Below, one piece after another: positions 1 through 13,345 of a stretch of 64,000 bases of DNA. The notes under the pieces were generated by a model. The model was not told where the DNA came from. It saw nothing but the letters and a program-made list of their open reading frames with translations, and did no database searches. The translations under genes and the position numbers were made by a program. How positions within the stretch are numbered: the first letter of the stretch is position 1; the number at the start of each line of letters is the position of its first letter. The stretch is from Tipula vernalis (Eukaryota; Arthropoda; Insecta; Diptera; Tipulidae), in NCBI GenBank assembly GCA_958295665.1, contig OY282560.1, forward strand, positions 43,896,333 to 43,960,332, written 5' to 3'.

Positions 1-601
1 ATTTCCCAGTTTTAATTTTTTAAATGACTACATCAGGATTCATTCTACACTGAACAACAGGAAATGTCAGATTAACTCTAAACGATAAATTGATTACCAT
101 ACAATTATAAATATAACTTTTTAGTTAAAATTATATCAAAAATTCCATTATACTGCGCGTAAAATATTTGCGTGGTTGACCATCGATACGTCAAAAAACA
201 TTAATTTGCTCGATATGTAGATTTTTCGATATTTAGAAAATCGATTAAAAAAAAATACTTAGTTCCACTGCACGATTCCAATTCTAGTTTTCGAAAGATT
301 ATCTTTTCTTCACTTCTACAAAAAAAAAATGCGATTTAATCTAAATCGGTTAAAAAATACCAAACATCCATTGTAATTGGACATATTCCTAAACTTTATT
401 AGAATATGCAACGTGTAGCAATAAAATTTAACTTTAATTATAGCAATAAAACCATGTTTCGTAATATTGAGCATCTTCTAAAAAGTATAGCCTAATTCAT
501 TTTAAAAAATTATTTATCATATCCTAGTTCCACTCTGGTTCATAAAATTCTCGACATGACTTAAAATGCCGACGCAGACAAATAAACCGACAGACACCAC
601 T
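1..601. other. AT-rich non-coding stretch, no gene seen
   Basis: Homopolymer A/T runs and many stops in all frames. No protein motif, RNA gene or ordered repeat was recognised. Confidence 0.5.
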
Positions 602-808
602 TCAAAAATCACATATCTTCACATAGGCGACTTCAAAATGTATAAATTCATAATTCAAAGTCAAGTTTGTTGTTGTTGCCAATAAGCTTTGATTGTTGTT
701 GTTCTCAACTGAATTTATCATCGAGTGGCGTTTAGATAAGTGATTGTTATTGAATAATAGGAACAATAGAATTATGCTTGTCAATCTGAAGATACTCAAA
801 TACTGCAA
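602..808 (-). CDS. possible small secreted protein or first exon, unknown
   Basis: A 68-codon open frame starts at an ATG directly after a splice-acceptor-like string (tctattgcag). Residues 1-20 form a plausible signal sequence with a hydrophobic core (IILLFLLF). A basic, Asn-rich stretch follows, including a run of four Asn and an N-L-T glycosylation sequon. No family is recognised and no Cys framework supports a known secreted peptide. Such frames occur by chance in AT-rich DNA, so this may be noise; the signal-peptide shape is the only argument for it. It has the same strand as the gene at 33.7-38.3 kb but nothing links them. Confidence 0.2.
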   Translation of the reverse strand: MQYLSIFRLTSIILLFLLFNNNHLSKRHSMINSVENNNNQSLLATTTNLTLNYEFIHFEVAYVKICDF

Positions 809-2209
809 TAGATCATTAGCGTTTACAATATACGATTATGAATGGCTGATGATTTGCAAAAATGATTTCCAGCTGACTAAAGGAAACATTAAGATAAATT
901 GTATGTAGTTAAGATACCTTCACATCACTTTTATATATTTTTATAAAATAAATCATTAGCTATTATACCATTATGCATATTGCATGCACTTGTATTATAC
1001 ACTCGAGTTATAAGATGGATAATGTGTAATATTTATAATGATTGTAGGATAATTGAGTATGTAGAGTTTACATTAATGCACCAGACGAAAAAATTAGCAT
1101 AATATTTATAAACATTAAATTGTAAATATTACAGGCAAACCTCGAATAACACAAACATAATACATAATTATTATTTTTTCCATATTAGGAAATTTGGAAT
1201 GTGTGTAAGAGAGTTCCCTGTAATCTTCTTTACCTATTATAATTTATTTTATTATTAAATTTAATTTATTTCAAAATAATAAAGGAAACAAATTTTTATA
1301 CGTGTCATGAAAAACATAACAATTTTCTTGTAAAGTGTATCTATAGAAACACCTGAGAATGAACATTTTTTTCTCATTATTATTACAGTTGTTTTTGTTT
1401 TGAATTTATTATTATTAATAATAATTATGGTTATACATAATTGTAATACTCGTATATACCATATTCAATTTGGTAAAAAAATTTATTTAAAACAATTTAA
1501 AAAAATAAAAATAAATCGATGATGAGGTTGTCAAAATATCAATTTATCAATATTATTTTGTTCGTTTTTTTTTAATTTTTGTGTTCCGCGCGCCGACGGT
1601 GAGATTTTTGTTACTTCTGGCGTTATTTTTACACAAGTATCTGATTTCGTATGTGCATACACTTATATATAGCTGGGCTGGTAAGATGATAATGTTGTGT
1701 TAATCGAATATGTAAATAAAATTTATATAATGATCATTAATCAAATTGCGAAATAACACTTGTTTTTTTGTTTTGGGTGGTGTTCGTTGGTGGTATGGAA
1801 ATTAGTGGCGTGTAATTTTAGCGCACAAACGTTTTTACGTACACAAATTCTCAAGACCGCCTATATAATAATTAAAAATGAAAAGTGAGTAGCACATTTG
1901 GATAATTAAATTTGAAAACATTTTTGTTCGTCATTAGACTGATGGATTGGGTTCAACGAAGATTATATCTAAATCATTAAGAAAAGTCAAGTCAAAATAT
2001 CTGGATTAGTTGGTGCTTCTTTTAAAATAGTTGTTCTTAAAAAAAACTAACAAGAACGAAAGAGATCAAGATCTTCTTGGTTAAAAAAAATTAAATCGGT
2101 TGCTAAATTCAAACCCTTTGTTGCGCAACTTGTAAATGTTACAAAGCACCTTACAATTTTATAAATTGTCAAATTTACAGTTTCAGATACAATAAATTTT
2201 TGAATGGAT
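809..2209. other. AT-rich intergenic stretch
   Basis: No coding frame with a recognisable product. It contains ATT-rich microsatellite-like sequence around 1375-1430 and an ordinary complex segment at 1570-1900 (gcgcgccgacgg near 1587). Nothing else is supported. Confidence 0.5.
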
Positions 2210-2564
2210 TTTAAAAATTCATAGTCTTAGATTTTGGTATTTTAATTGTAGAATTTGTGAATTTTACAATTTCGGTTTTTAGAATTTTAGAACTTTAAAT
2301 ATTTTCGAAATTTTGTAAAAGAAAAAAAAAAATTTCAGAACATCAATTGTTATTGTTGCTCTAGATTTAGTTGCTTTTAAATAGTAGAATCTAGGAATTT
2401 TGTATATATAGGAATTCCAATCAGAGAAAAGTTAAGTTCCAAATCATAAAATTCCGTGTTTTAAAATTAAATTCTAATATTGAAGTTCAAAAGTGGTGGA
2501 ATTTATTCTACAATTGGAATTCATACTTACAAAGTTAGATATAAATAAGCACAACTAACACATT

Positions 2565-3624
2565 TCATAGTACAAATTTATTTAAAATACTCAAGTTTTG
2601 ATAATTTTGGCGATGTTTAATTATTATTTTATGCTTACTATAAAATGCTACGTTTTTTATATTCCTAGGTGGAAATTCACCCGATTTATTTTTCTCAACC
2701 GTAGTTTTGGAAATTACAAGTTCCTTTGATACATTTTCAATTAGTTTATAAACTCTGCAATTTTTCCTCGCAACGATAAGTTTAAGCAACGATAAGTGCC
2801 AAGCTCTTCTTTCGTTCTAATTTGAATACTAAAGATTTGCTTTTGTACTTGTCGTCATATAATTTTCTCAAAGTGAAACAAGCATCCTTTAAAAGTTGTG
2901 TTGGGAAAAAATTGCTGTGCAGCTAGGCTTATGGCCTATTCAAAATCAGAAATTGTTATTTCCGGATCTAGATGAATATTAAATTTACAACAGAAAGCCA
3001 GCAATTTAAAATCAAACTCCTCATATAATATTTTGGATTTTCGTGTCATTAAATGTTGGAGACATAAATGTTGAAACAACGTAGAAAGTTCCGTCGACCA
3101 TCCAACATTTAAATTCTCCTAATATTTTCAAACTTGACACAGTTTGAATTACAAAGTATTCTCCAGCACATAAATTCTCGGGTAGCACAAAAAGTTCTCC
3201 ATCCAAATATTTTAAACTTTTCCCGGAATATTGATTACATCTGCCGAGTTTTGTTCCTTTAAAGATGTTTGTTGGTAAAGATACTTTGCAATTTTTTCCA
3301 CAAACGACCACTCCCTTTCTTATAATTTGGGACGGTGCAAGCATTTTGTGCTAAGGATTTAATATTTTGATTAGTCATAGATATTTGTAGTTGATGTGCC
3401 AACGGGCCATGTAGATGGTCCATTGGTTTAACGTGTATTTTGTGAAGGCCATTTTGCAAAATCGTGCTCACCTTGCTTTCACACTTAAATTTTAATATTT
3501 TTTCGCGTCTCCAGCTAACGATATTGTCCTTATTACTTCTATGTTTAAAATATCTATAGCTATCTACGAATAATTTTTCTCCGCATGTGTGGAATTTTGG
3601 GATGTTGATCATTAGTTTGAGCAA
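2565..3624 (-). pseudogene. decayed MULE transposase with N-terminal FLYWCH zinc finger
   Basis: Read on the minus strand, 3600-3390 encodes a FLYWCH-type finger: FVDSYRYFKHR, then W, then two Cys-like positions (the first Cys replaced by Arg in WRREK), then HLHGPLAH. After a frameshift near 3330, the MULE DDE domain appears (CWMVDGTF near 3100). The diagnostic DFExAI...FP...GCxFHF motif lies at about 2950-2865 with an in-frame stop after DFE. The C-terminal GEFPPR tail is near 2680. This order matches Mutator-like transposases of animals in which FLYWCH precedes the MULE domain. At least one frameshift, several stops and small deletions make it inactive. It sits inside the ~120-bp satellite, so it inserted there or was carried with it. 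Terminal inverted repeats were not identified. Confidence 0.8.
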
Positions 3625-6600
3625 TTTTTAATTTTGGAATTGTAAAAATGTAATTTTGCAAATGGAATAATTTTTTTGGAATTCCGAACCCAACCCAAAA
3701 AATTTTAGAATTATAAAATTTTTACAAGTTTTTTAAACGACAAAAAATTGTAAAAAATCAACTGTTATTGTTGCTTCTAGATTTAATTGCCTTTATATTG
3801 AAGAATTTACGAATTTTGGAATTTAGAATTTTAAATTTTTTACAAATTTTACAAACAAAATATTTCTCAAACATCAAATTGTTATTGTTGCTCTAAATTT
3901 AATTGCTCTTAGGTTGAAGAATTTATGAACTTTAGAATTTAGAATTTGAGAATAAAATTTTTTTTAGAAATTTAGTAAACGAGGAAAAAATTGTTAAACA
4001 TAAATAGTTTTTGGTGCTTCTACATTTAGTTGTTATTTCAATAGTAGAATTATTGAATTTTGTAATAAAGAGTTTTAGAATTTTAAAAATTTTACGAATT
4101 TTGTAAAGAAAAATAAATTGTAAGACATCAATTCTTATTGTTGCTTCTTGGTTGGGTTGCTTTTAAATTGTAGAATTTGTGAATTTTGGAATTTAGAATT
4201 TTAGAATTTTAAAAATTTTAAAAACAAAACAATTTGTAAAACAAATTCTTTTGGTGTCAAAATTAATGCATCTAGATTAAGTTGCTTTAAAATTATAGAA
4301 TTTATGAATTTTGGAATAAAAATTTAATTTTTTTTAAAAATTCTACAAATTTTGTTAACGAAAAAAATTGTAAAACTGTTATTGGTTCTAGATTTAGTTG
4401 TTTTTAATTGTAGAATTTATGAATTTTGGAATTTAGAATTTTAGAGTTTTCAAATTTTTAGAAATTTTGTATACAAGAAAAATTTGTAAAACATTAATTG
4501 TTTTTTGTGCTTTTACATTAAGTTGCTTTTAAATTGTAGAATTTATGAATTTTGTAACAAAAAATTTTAGAATTTTAAAATTTTTTAATTTTGAATTTTG
4601 GAACTTAGAATTTTAGAAGTTTTAAAATAATTATTATATTAATTGTTGTTGTTGCTTCTAGATGTAGTTGCTTTTAAATTGTAGAATTTACGAATTTTGG
4701 AATTTAGAATTTTAAAATTTTTACAAATTTTATAAACAAAATTTTTTTTTCAAATTTTAATTGCTATTGTTGCTCTAGTATTTATTGCTTTTAAATTGTA
4801 GAATTTATAATTCTACATTATAATTTACAATTTTTGGATTTTAAAAATTTTAGAAATTTTGTAAATAATAAAAAATGTTAAAACATAAATTGTTTTTGGT
4901 GCTTTTACATTTTGTTGCTTTATATTGTAGAATTTTTGGATTTTGTAACAAAAAATTTGAGAATTTAAAATTATTTAGATTAACAAAAAAAATTGTATAA
5001 CATCAATTGTTATTATTGCTTCTAGGTTTGGTTGCTTTTAAATTGTAGAATTTGTAAATTTTGGAGTTAATAATTTAAGAATTTTAAAAACAAAAAATGT
5101 GTAAACCATTAATTTTTATTGTTGCTTTAGATCTAGTTGCTTTTAAATAGTAGAATTTGTAAATTTTGAAATTAAGAACTTAAAAATTTAAAAAATTTTA
5201 CAAATTTGATAAACAAAAAAATTTGTAAAACATCAATTGTTCTTGTTGCTTCTGGATTTAGTTGCTTTTAAATTGTAGAATTTACGAATTTTGGAATTCA
5301 AATTTTAGAATTTTTTAAAATTTTACACTTTTGTAATCGAGAAAAAATTCTAAAACATCAATTGTTATTGTTGCTTCTAAGTTTGGTTGTTTTTAAATTG
5401 AAGAATTTGTAAATTTTGGAATTCAAGAATTTTCGAAGAATTTTAGAATTTTAAAAATTTTACAAATTGTATATACAAAATAATTTGTAATTTAGTTGCT
5501 TTTTAATTGTAAAAATTATGAATTTTGGAATTTAGAATTTTAAATTTTTTACAAATTTTAGAAAAAATTGTCAAACAACATACGTAAGCATTGCTTTAAA
5601 TTTTGTTGCTTTTTAATTGTAGAATTTACGAATTTTGGAATTTAGAATTTTAAAAAATTTAAATATTTTAAAATTTTTACAAATTTTGTTAACAAAGAAA
5701 AAAAATTGTAACACATCAATTGTAATTATTGCTTCTAGGTTTGGTTGCTTTTAAATTGTAGAATTTGAAAATTTTGAAATTTAGAATTTTAAAAATTTTA
5801 CAAATTTAAATGAAAAACGTAACTGAAAAAAATTGTGTAAAATCAAATTATGTCTCTAGATCTAGTTGCTTTTAAATAGTAGAATTTGTAAATTTTGGAA
5901 TTAAGAACTTAAGAATTTTAAATCTTTTACAAATTTTATAAGCAAAAAAATTTGTAAACCGTCAGTTGTTATTGTTGCTTTTAAATTTATTTGCTTTTAA
6001 ATTGTAGAATTTATGAATTTTGGAAATTTACAAATTTTGTAAACGACAAAAAATTGTAAAACGTCAATGTTTCTTTAAATTTAGTTGCTTTTAGATTGAA
6101 GAATTTATGAACTTTGAAATTTAGAATTTGACAATTAAAATTTTTTTATAAATTTTACAACGAGAAAAAATTGTAAACCTGAAAAATTGTAAAATTGTAA
6201 TGGTTTTTGGTGTTTCTACATTTAGTTGTTTTCAATTGTAGAATTATTGAATTTTGTAATGAAATTTTTTTGAATTTTTACAAATTTTGTAAATAAAATT
6301 TTTTTGTAAAACATCAGTTCTTATTGTTGCTTAGGTTTGGTTGCTTTAAATTGTAGAATTTGTAAATTTTGGAATTATGAATTTTAAAAATTTTAGAAAT
6401 TTTATGAACAAAAATTTTGGAAATTAGAATATTAAAATTTTACAAATTTTGTAAATGGAAAAAATTGTTAAACGTCAATTAATGCTTCTAGATCTAGTTG
6501 CTTTTAAATTGTAGTATTAACGAATTTTGGAACTTAGAATTTTAGAATTTAAAAATTTGTAGAAATTTTGTAAACGAGGAAAAATCGTAAACCATTAATT

Positions 6601-6761
6601 GTTGTTGTTGCTTCTAGACTTCGTTGCTTTTAAATTGTAGAAATTACGAATTTTGGAATTGAGAATTTTAAAATTTTTGCGAATTTTATAAACAAAAAAA
6701 TTTGTCAAACATTAATTGTTATTTGAAATGTTAGGTTTTGTCGGTACTTGTCCAAATAATT

Positions 6762-7350
6762 ATTTTTTACGAAGGGAGAAATTATCGAGAAATTTTGCCA
6801 GTTTCAGTTTCGATCTGAGTGAGAATAACGAAAAATTTAATTTTTTTACCAGTCAATCTCATCAGGCTATAGCGACTGAAAATGCTAATTACACTTTAGA
6901 TTACTTTCTATATATAGAAAACAAACGTGTAGTGAAGTATTAGCGAATTATACGCAAACATACATATTAAACTCTTAATAAATTTCAATTTAATTTTATT
7001 TAACGTATAAATACGATTTCTGTTTTGAAATGTTAGGTTTTATCGGTACTTGACCAAATAATTATTTTTTACGAAGGGAGAAATTATCGAGAAATTTTAC
7101 CAGTTACATATTAAACTCTTAATAAATTGAATTTTATTAAGAGTTTAATATGTGTGTTTGCGTATAATTCGCTAATACTTAACTACACGTTTGTTTTTTA
7201 TATATAGAAAGTAATCTAAAGTGTAATTAGCATTTTCAGTCGCTATAGCCTGATGAGATTGACTAAAAATTAAATTTTTCGTTATTCTCACTCAGATCGA
7301 AACTGAAACTGGCAAAATTTCTCGATAATTTCTCCCTTCGTAAAAAATTA
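6762..7350. repeat. foldback: ~220-bp inverted repeat inside the satellite
   Basis: Sequence 6762-6985 (from ttacgaagggagaaattatc to cttaataaattt) recurs as its reverse complement at about 7123-7350 with few mismatches. Between the arms, 7020-7105 holds a partial direct copy of the arm start (gaaatgttaggtttt...). A smaller palindrome of taaactcttaataaa lies at 7110-7155. Satellite resumes on both sides (6603-6720 and 7350 on), so this is an insertion or a fold-back rearrangement. The left arm keeps a short open frame (6716-6943, 75 codons) with no recognised domain. Confidence 0.8.
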
Positions 7351-7489
7351 ATTGTTATTGTTGCTTCTAGACTTAGTTGCTTTTAAATTGTAGAATTTAC
7401 GAATTTTGGAATTTTAGAATTTAAAAATCTTTAGGAATTTTGTGAACGAAAAAAATTTTGAGGCATCAATGTTTATTATTGCTTTTATT

Positions 7490-9470
7490 TTGAGTTTTGC
7501 AAGCAATTTAATGGTTTAAAAGCCTTCGATCATGATCTAAATATATATTTCTAATTTAATATTTACCAACGGTAGTTTCGGTGTTAGTGACTAATTTATT
7601 ATCGCCTTCCTCCATTCTTTTTGATGTCTATTTGATCGGTTATAGCTTCACTTATCATATAAGCAGACGTTTGAGCTATTTAATCTAATATTATCTATAT
7701 TTGCTATAGTGTTATTACTTAAGTTTGCAGATGACGAAGAAATTTTCAATTTTTTTTATTGGTTTTCAAAAGATTCAAGTTTATAGCCCACCGAAATACG
7801 GAATCTACCGTTTTGTGTTTTTTGGAAAACTTTCAGCAAATAATGAGGCTTTGCATATACCCGAAGGCATGATTCAATATCTCTGTAAATGCGGTAATTG
7901 TAAAGCCAGTTTTTCTTAAAAATAAAAATATCTCAGCACGAGAATATTGGCGTGTTATTTACATCTATTGATAGATATTATGATATTATCAACGTCCGCT
8001 TTCAGTAAATATTTTTAAAGAATCAGAAAAATTGACGAGACCGTCCCATTTCAAATATGTAAAATAATTTCGGCTTATTACTACTCCTAAATGAAGCTCA
8101 AAAATTTATAATGCTGTCCGTGACAACTGAAATGCGATTCGAGGGTTTTATTAAGAAAAATACGGTTATTTTAGTATTACCCCCCGCCCCTTAAATTACA
8201 ATTAAAAATTGCATTGAATTAAATAATGCCGACTTGTATTTAAAAGTTTAAAGACTTGAAGATTGTAATTTTATTTAAAAATTTAAAGTTATTTAGAAAT
8301 TTAAGAATTTAATCTGCTTTTTGAAAAACTTGTGAAGTTCATTAATATAATTTTAAGAATTTAAAAATAATATTAACTTGAAAAGCTTTGACTTTTAAAA
8401 ATGTCTAGAATGTAACAATTTGTAAAAATTTAAGCACCCAGTTCTCAGTTTTAAAAATTTTAATTGTTTTTTAATACTCTAGGGATACGTTAAACTTCTA
8501 AATATTAGATTACAAAATATGAGGAGTATGAACAATTTAATACATTTTCATGAAGACCAGACCAGGAATCTTAAAAATAAAAAACATTTGAAGGATTTTA
8601 GATAATTAAAATAAGTTTTAAAAAATATATAGTTTAACACATTTTACGACTTTCACTAATTTTCAATTTTGAAACATAGGAACATTGAATAAGTAAAATG
8701 TTATCACTTTTAAAAAATTTACTAATATAACTCTAGAATTTTATGATCAAAAAATTCACAACTTTTACAATAATTGTGGAAAGGCTGTCAGTCATTGCCA
8801 GTTCAATAAGATCAACAATTCCATTTTGGAGTAATTTGATTAATTTAATAATTAATTTAATAGTTTTGAATAACTCCGTACGCCATATTATATTTAATAC
8901 GATCAGACTACCATAAATGAATCATTCATTTCCAATGGTTTACAATAAAGTTCCCGAATAAACCAAAAAATAATTGACCATCAAGAATTTTTTAAAATCG
9001 GCTCGGATAATATTGTGACCAATTTTATTATATTAAATCTCACTAAGATAAGTTTCACCGTTTAAATGTTGATTTCACTAACATATGAAATTTTCCGATT
9101 TTGGAAAACTGGAACAAGATTCTAAAAGAAGACTGCCACCTTTTAATAAATTAATTTCTTTGAAATAATTATCCAATTCAAATCGATTACATAATAATTC
9201 TTTTACTTGAAATAAGAGCAGCTTAAGAATAAGCGTAGCTATAACAAGGTTTCTACCTTGAAAATACACTCAAATATAAATTTGTACCGTACATAATATT
9301 GAACTCAATTTAAAATTTGCGCATTATAAAATTCCAATTAACCAATTTAATTACTTCCAAACAAGGAGACAAATTCAAGTAATTAAAATATACGAGTACA
9401 ACTAAATGCAGTCATATACAAAAAGAAAATGGCGAAACTATTTTTCCCTTAACAGACCAGACCATCGTGT
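7490..9470. other. non-repetitive AT-rich stretch, no recognised gene
   Basis: One short plus frame at 7725-7919 (64 codons, ending near CKCGNCKASF) has a CxCxxC cluster but no recognisable family or splice context. The remainder (8200-8800) is rich in atttaaa phrases without clear periodicity. No RNA gene was seen. Confidence 0.4.
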
Positions 9471-10255
9471 ATATACGTACATACATACATTTTACGAGAA
9501 ACATTAGATGATTGCTTAGATTTCAATGCATAACAGGTTCTTCAGTTATGTTACTATATAGAGATGCAGGCATACTTGAGTACATAGCATAATCTAATAT
9601 TCTTCTTATTAAATGCCGTAATTTTTACTTGGACTTGGCGAAGCTGCACACTTTTAATTGGAAAAAAAAAAATTAAAATGTGTATATGCATTTATAATTG
9701 CAGCACGATTGTCTTATAAGTACATATAGACTGCAAAAGAAAAAAAAATCTTCTTCAAAGATGCTACGTACACACACACACATAAAAGTAGAGCAATATA
9801 GATCTTGACAATATTTATTAACGATTTGCATTTTATTTTGTACGTCCGAATACAGGTAGCTAGGCAGATATAAATTGGCATAATAGTTTATTGAACTTAA
9901 TATTTATGTATGGGCGCGCAGGCTAAATGTTAACTGCATCAACAATAGCCACATAAATTGTTAATTAAGCCATTTGCAATAGAAATAATTTTCGTTTTAT
10001 AAATTCTATAATTATTGATATTGAATTACGAATTATAATCTGTTGAATATTATATAAATTTATAATTTATAATGAATTTAACAAAATAAAATTAAAATTA
10101 AAAAAAAAAAAACAGCAAATTAACCTTTGAGGTAAAATTAAATAAATTTTTTTTTTGTGCTGTTTGTATCTTCATACATATTCGTACCTGTTGTTTGTTT
10201 ATGATAAAATAATAGAAACCAGAAAAATTTCTCATAAAAAAAAAAGTTGTCTTAG

Positions 10256-10294
<39 letters not shown>

Positions 10295-11289
10295 AAGCCA
10301 TTTTCGTTGTGTAAGGTTGAAGACATTTTCTCCATTTATAAAATTGCAGACGATAAATTGTCCATAGTGTTGATTATATTGTATTATGTGATGAGAATCT
10401 GTTGTTTATGGTTTAAATTTTTGTGGTTGTCAATCTTGTTAAATTCAATAATTTAACATTGATTCCAATAAATTTAACATGAAAACGAATGAGTGACGAC
10501 AGGCTTGATCATCTTGCTTTGTTTTGGTTTCATAACTGAAGCAGCTTGTAAATTTGATTTAAGTTATGCTGGTATGCAAACTTAAAATAAAATGGCAAGT
10601 GCCTCATTTGCGTTTATAGGAAAAACTTCACTCATATGTTAAATTGGCATTATCTAGTAGAGAAATGGAAGTATTCAATAGGAAGAAGACTTAAGGAGGA
10701 ATAGAGCGTTCTCTATTTCGTATCAGAATACCGATTCTTTAAATTATTAAATTTTCCGAAATAAGTCAAAACCTGAAAATTTTTGAATTTCAAAGTTATG
10801 TAAATAGTGAATCATACCTTGACTTCTAAAATTTTACGTTAGGTTATTTTTGGTGTTTTAATACAAACTGAAACAGAAGGCCATTATTTTGCTGCTTCTA
10901 AAACATGGCTACAGGAAATAGCTTCCAAAAACATAAATGAAAAATAAAATTTTCTCCAATATTGTAGTTCCTCAAAAAAAAAAAAAAAATTAAATAAATC
11001 TCCAATTTTTAATTTTTATGTCATATACTCCAAAAATTTATATTTTCGAAATGAAGTTTTAATTTTGAAATATTCTGGAAAAGGGAGATTTCCAATCTAA
11101 TTAGAAAATTATATTTCCAATTTTCAGCTGGAATTAATAAAAAGATTTTTCCTGAAAATGGAAAACTATTACTTTATTGGAGAGTTACTTCCTGCAGCCC
11201 TAATACATATCTCAAAATATTTAATTTTATGAGTACGTCCAAATTCTTAAATTTTAAATCAAAAATGTCATTATTTCAACCGAATAAAT
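9471..11289. other. AT-rich stretch with microsatellites and long poly(A)
   Basis: Contains tacata/catacata repeats at 9474-9491, an (ac)n tract at 9770-9782, and an uninterrupted run of about 29 A at 10261-10289, followed by a second A run at 10975-10990. No gene or element is recognised. The long A run could be a retroposon tail, but no upstream body was identified. Confidence 0.45.
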
Positions 11290-12210
11290 CAAAAGTGAAA
11301 AATACGAGGAAGCAATTTAGGGCGAGTAAGTAAACGTCGTACTGGGCGCTTTTCAACTCAGTTGTTACGGCAAACGGTTGTGGTTCTGCTTAAAACCTGG
11401 AGAGTACAATTCAAAAAGTGTCTAATGACAAGATACATTCGAAGATATTTAATTTTCCCCTTAATTATCGTTAGATACAGAGCGACATACAGAATGAGCT
11501 CCCGTTTTCTGAAGAAAAATGAAAGTGTAGCAGCATATACATGAAGCTTTTAAAAATTGTCCCATATAGATCCAAGTACAAGGAACACGTTTGTAGTTAA
11601 CTGAAGATGAAGACTTTGGTGTGATTTTGAAACATAGACACAGGTGAAAAGCAGTGCCAAATAGTGACAATCCGAACACTACGGAAGAAGAACAGCCACG
11701 TTTACATTATGGCAGGTGTTGCATGTGCTAACCATTTGATATATTATTTTAAGAAAACCATATTTATTTCCTAGAGCCTTGACAGATGAAAATCGAGAAC
11801 AGTAACCGCTCCGGGTTTGCCGCGGTACAGCTTAACTTGTCTTCCTTCGCTTCGAAGCAAACGAATTATTATTGCCTCTTCTACAAGTTGCTGAGGCTTA
11901 TTAAATTATCAATCATCTATGCTAATAGGGACCTTGCCATTTGGGTACCAGTTGTTACCATTTGTTCTCACAAAAACTCCCCATCACCACCATCTACGGT
12001 TATTGGCCATTTCAAGTTAGTCTTGTTATTTAAAATCAATATGACTCAAAGAAATTTTGTATCAAGGCAACTTTACGACATAAGCCGCATTTCTTGATGG
12101 TTGATTTGGTGGTCCAGATGAGATTAGGCCTCGTAAAACGACACCAAAATGCGTAAAATAAACAAACAGTTGCCTGTTCATACGCGCATTGTATTCGTCA
12201 TAACCTTATT
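11290..12210 (+). other. higher-complexity segment, possible unrecognised transposon relic
   Basis: Base composition is more balanced than the flanks and homopolymers are rare, as expected for old coding sequence. Two plus frames (11362-11544, 60 codons; 11786-12097, 103 codons) are open, but neither shows a motif I can name, and stops interrupt every frame. A relic of a mobile-element gene is more likely than a host exon because no splice-flanked frame stands out. Confidence 0.3.
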
Positions 12211-12439
12211 TCATTTAATTACTACTAATCACTTAATACAAAATTATTGTTCACTTACATTTTATTGGCTGAACTAATTTTAAGATCACCATTTGTGATC
12301 TAAAATGAATGTTGGATCAAATGCTGTTGTTGCTTTACATAGAAAATTTAATCTGATCCGGATTACTATGCGTAAAGAAATGCTATAATACGTAAGGATC
12401 CATTTTTGTTTCCGTACTGTTCCGTTTGCGTCTGCCTGG

Positions 12440-12640
12440 ATGTCTATTAGTCATATATCTCGAGAACGGCTTGTCCGAATTCAATTTTTTTGAAGCAAAT
12501 CTGTTTCTATGTCAAGGCGGAGGAAAACTAAAAAGTTTTCTGAAACCTGTATATCAAGAGCATCGGATACCTACCATATGAACTGACCCAAATCCACTTG
12601 TATTAGCACGTGGGTTTCGACCCCACGTTGACCAATTTTC
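12440..12640 (+). repeat. dispersed repeat, copy 1
   Basis: The segment running from ctcgagaacggcttg (12459) to ccatatgaactgacccaaat (12576-12595) is homologous to the reverse complement of 21425-21560. A short hairpin, acgtgggtttcgaccccacg, follows at 12608-12628. It marks the outer end of the left arm of the large inverted duplication. Confidence 0.7.
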
Positions 12641-12654
12641 TATTTATTCTGGTT

Positions 12655-13345
12655 TAATGACTAAGTTGGGCGTTTGAGGTTGAGGTTAAGTGAGACGGTA
12701 AGCCGCAGAGAGCGGACCGGGTTGAATTGAGGATTCAGTTTGAGCTAGCATGAGTTTTATTAATGTACGCAGACGTTGTTTTTCGGGGTTAATTTAGATG
12801 TTGAGTTTGGGGTTGAGTTATGCGCTGAGTTGGGGGTCGAGCGGTTGAGTTGGTTTAGGGTTCAGTTGAGTTGGGTGAGTGAAGTTGGGTTGGTGTTGAG
12901 TTAAGTGAGAGGTTCGGTTGAGTCGATTTGGATTGAGTTTATGAACGCATGTAGTTTTCGATGCGAGTTGATTTTGTGATTGAGTTGGTAGTTGAGTTAC
13001 CTGAAACTCTGGTTCAGGGTTTAGTTGAGTGTTAAGATTTCGGTCGAGATAAGTTTCAGTTAGGGGCTCAGTCGGGGATTTATTTGCAGTTTGAACTGAA
13101 AGTTAGATTGAGTTGAGTTCTTTTAGATATCTAATTTTCGGACCGAGTTGGCCGTTGAGTTTGTTCTTAACTTAATAGTTGAGTTGAAAATTGACTGAAG
13201 GTTGGTTTGTTGGTTAACTTAATGATTGAGTTCGGATTGACTTAGAGGTTGAGTTGGAAATTTAATTGAAGGTTCAGTTGAAGATTGGTGTTGAGTAAAG
13301 TTTAGTTAACAATTTATTTGAAAATGAGTTGAAGGTTACATCGAG
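12655..13345 (+). repeat. GTTGAGTT minisatellite
   Basis: Degenerate head-to-tail copies of a 6-10 base phrase around gttgagttg (for example gttgagttgg, ggttcagttg, gattgagttt). The plus strand is unusually rich in G and T and poor in C, which makes this array distinct from the AT-rich surroundings. Non-coding. Confidence 0.8.

Larger units (their letters stand above)
2210..7480. repeat. ~120-bp degenerate tandem satellite
   Basis: A phrase beginning ttgttgcttctagatttagt, followed by gaattttggaatttagaat and ending in attttgtaaacaaaaaa, recurs about every 110-130 bp. Recognisable starts lie near 2353, 3770, 3886, 4013, 4137, 4257, 4379, 4500, 4644, 4761, 4890, 5007, 5118, 5238, 5361, 5589, 5720, 5966, 6320, 6481, 6603, 7357 and 7475. 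Copies are head to tail and diverged. A MULE relic (2565-3624) and a foldback (6762-7350) interrupt it. No long frame survives across units, so it is taken as non-coding. Confidence 0.85.

Noticed and set aside
10261..10289. Long A run as the tail of a processed pseudogene
   Set aside because: The upstream sequence contains no recognisable coding remnant and no flanking duplication was seen.
12600..12630. Possible tRNA B-box hairpin (cgtgggtttcgaccccacg)
   Set aside because: It is a simple hairpin within a dispersed repeat, with no A-box or cloverleaf upstream.
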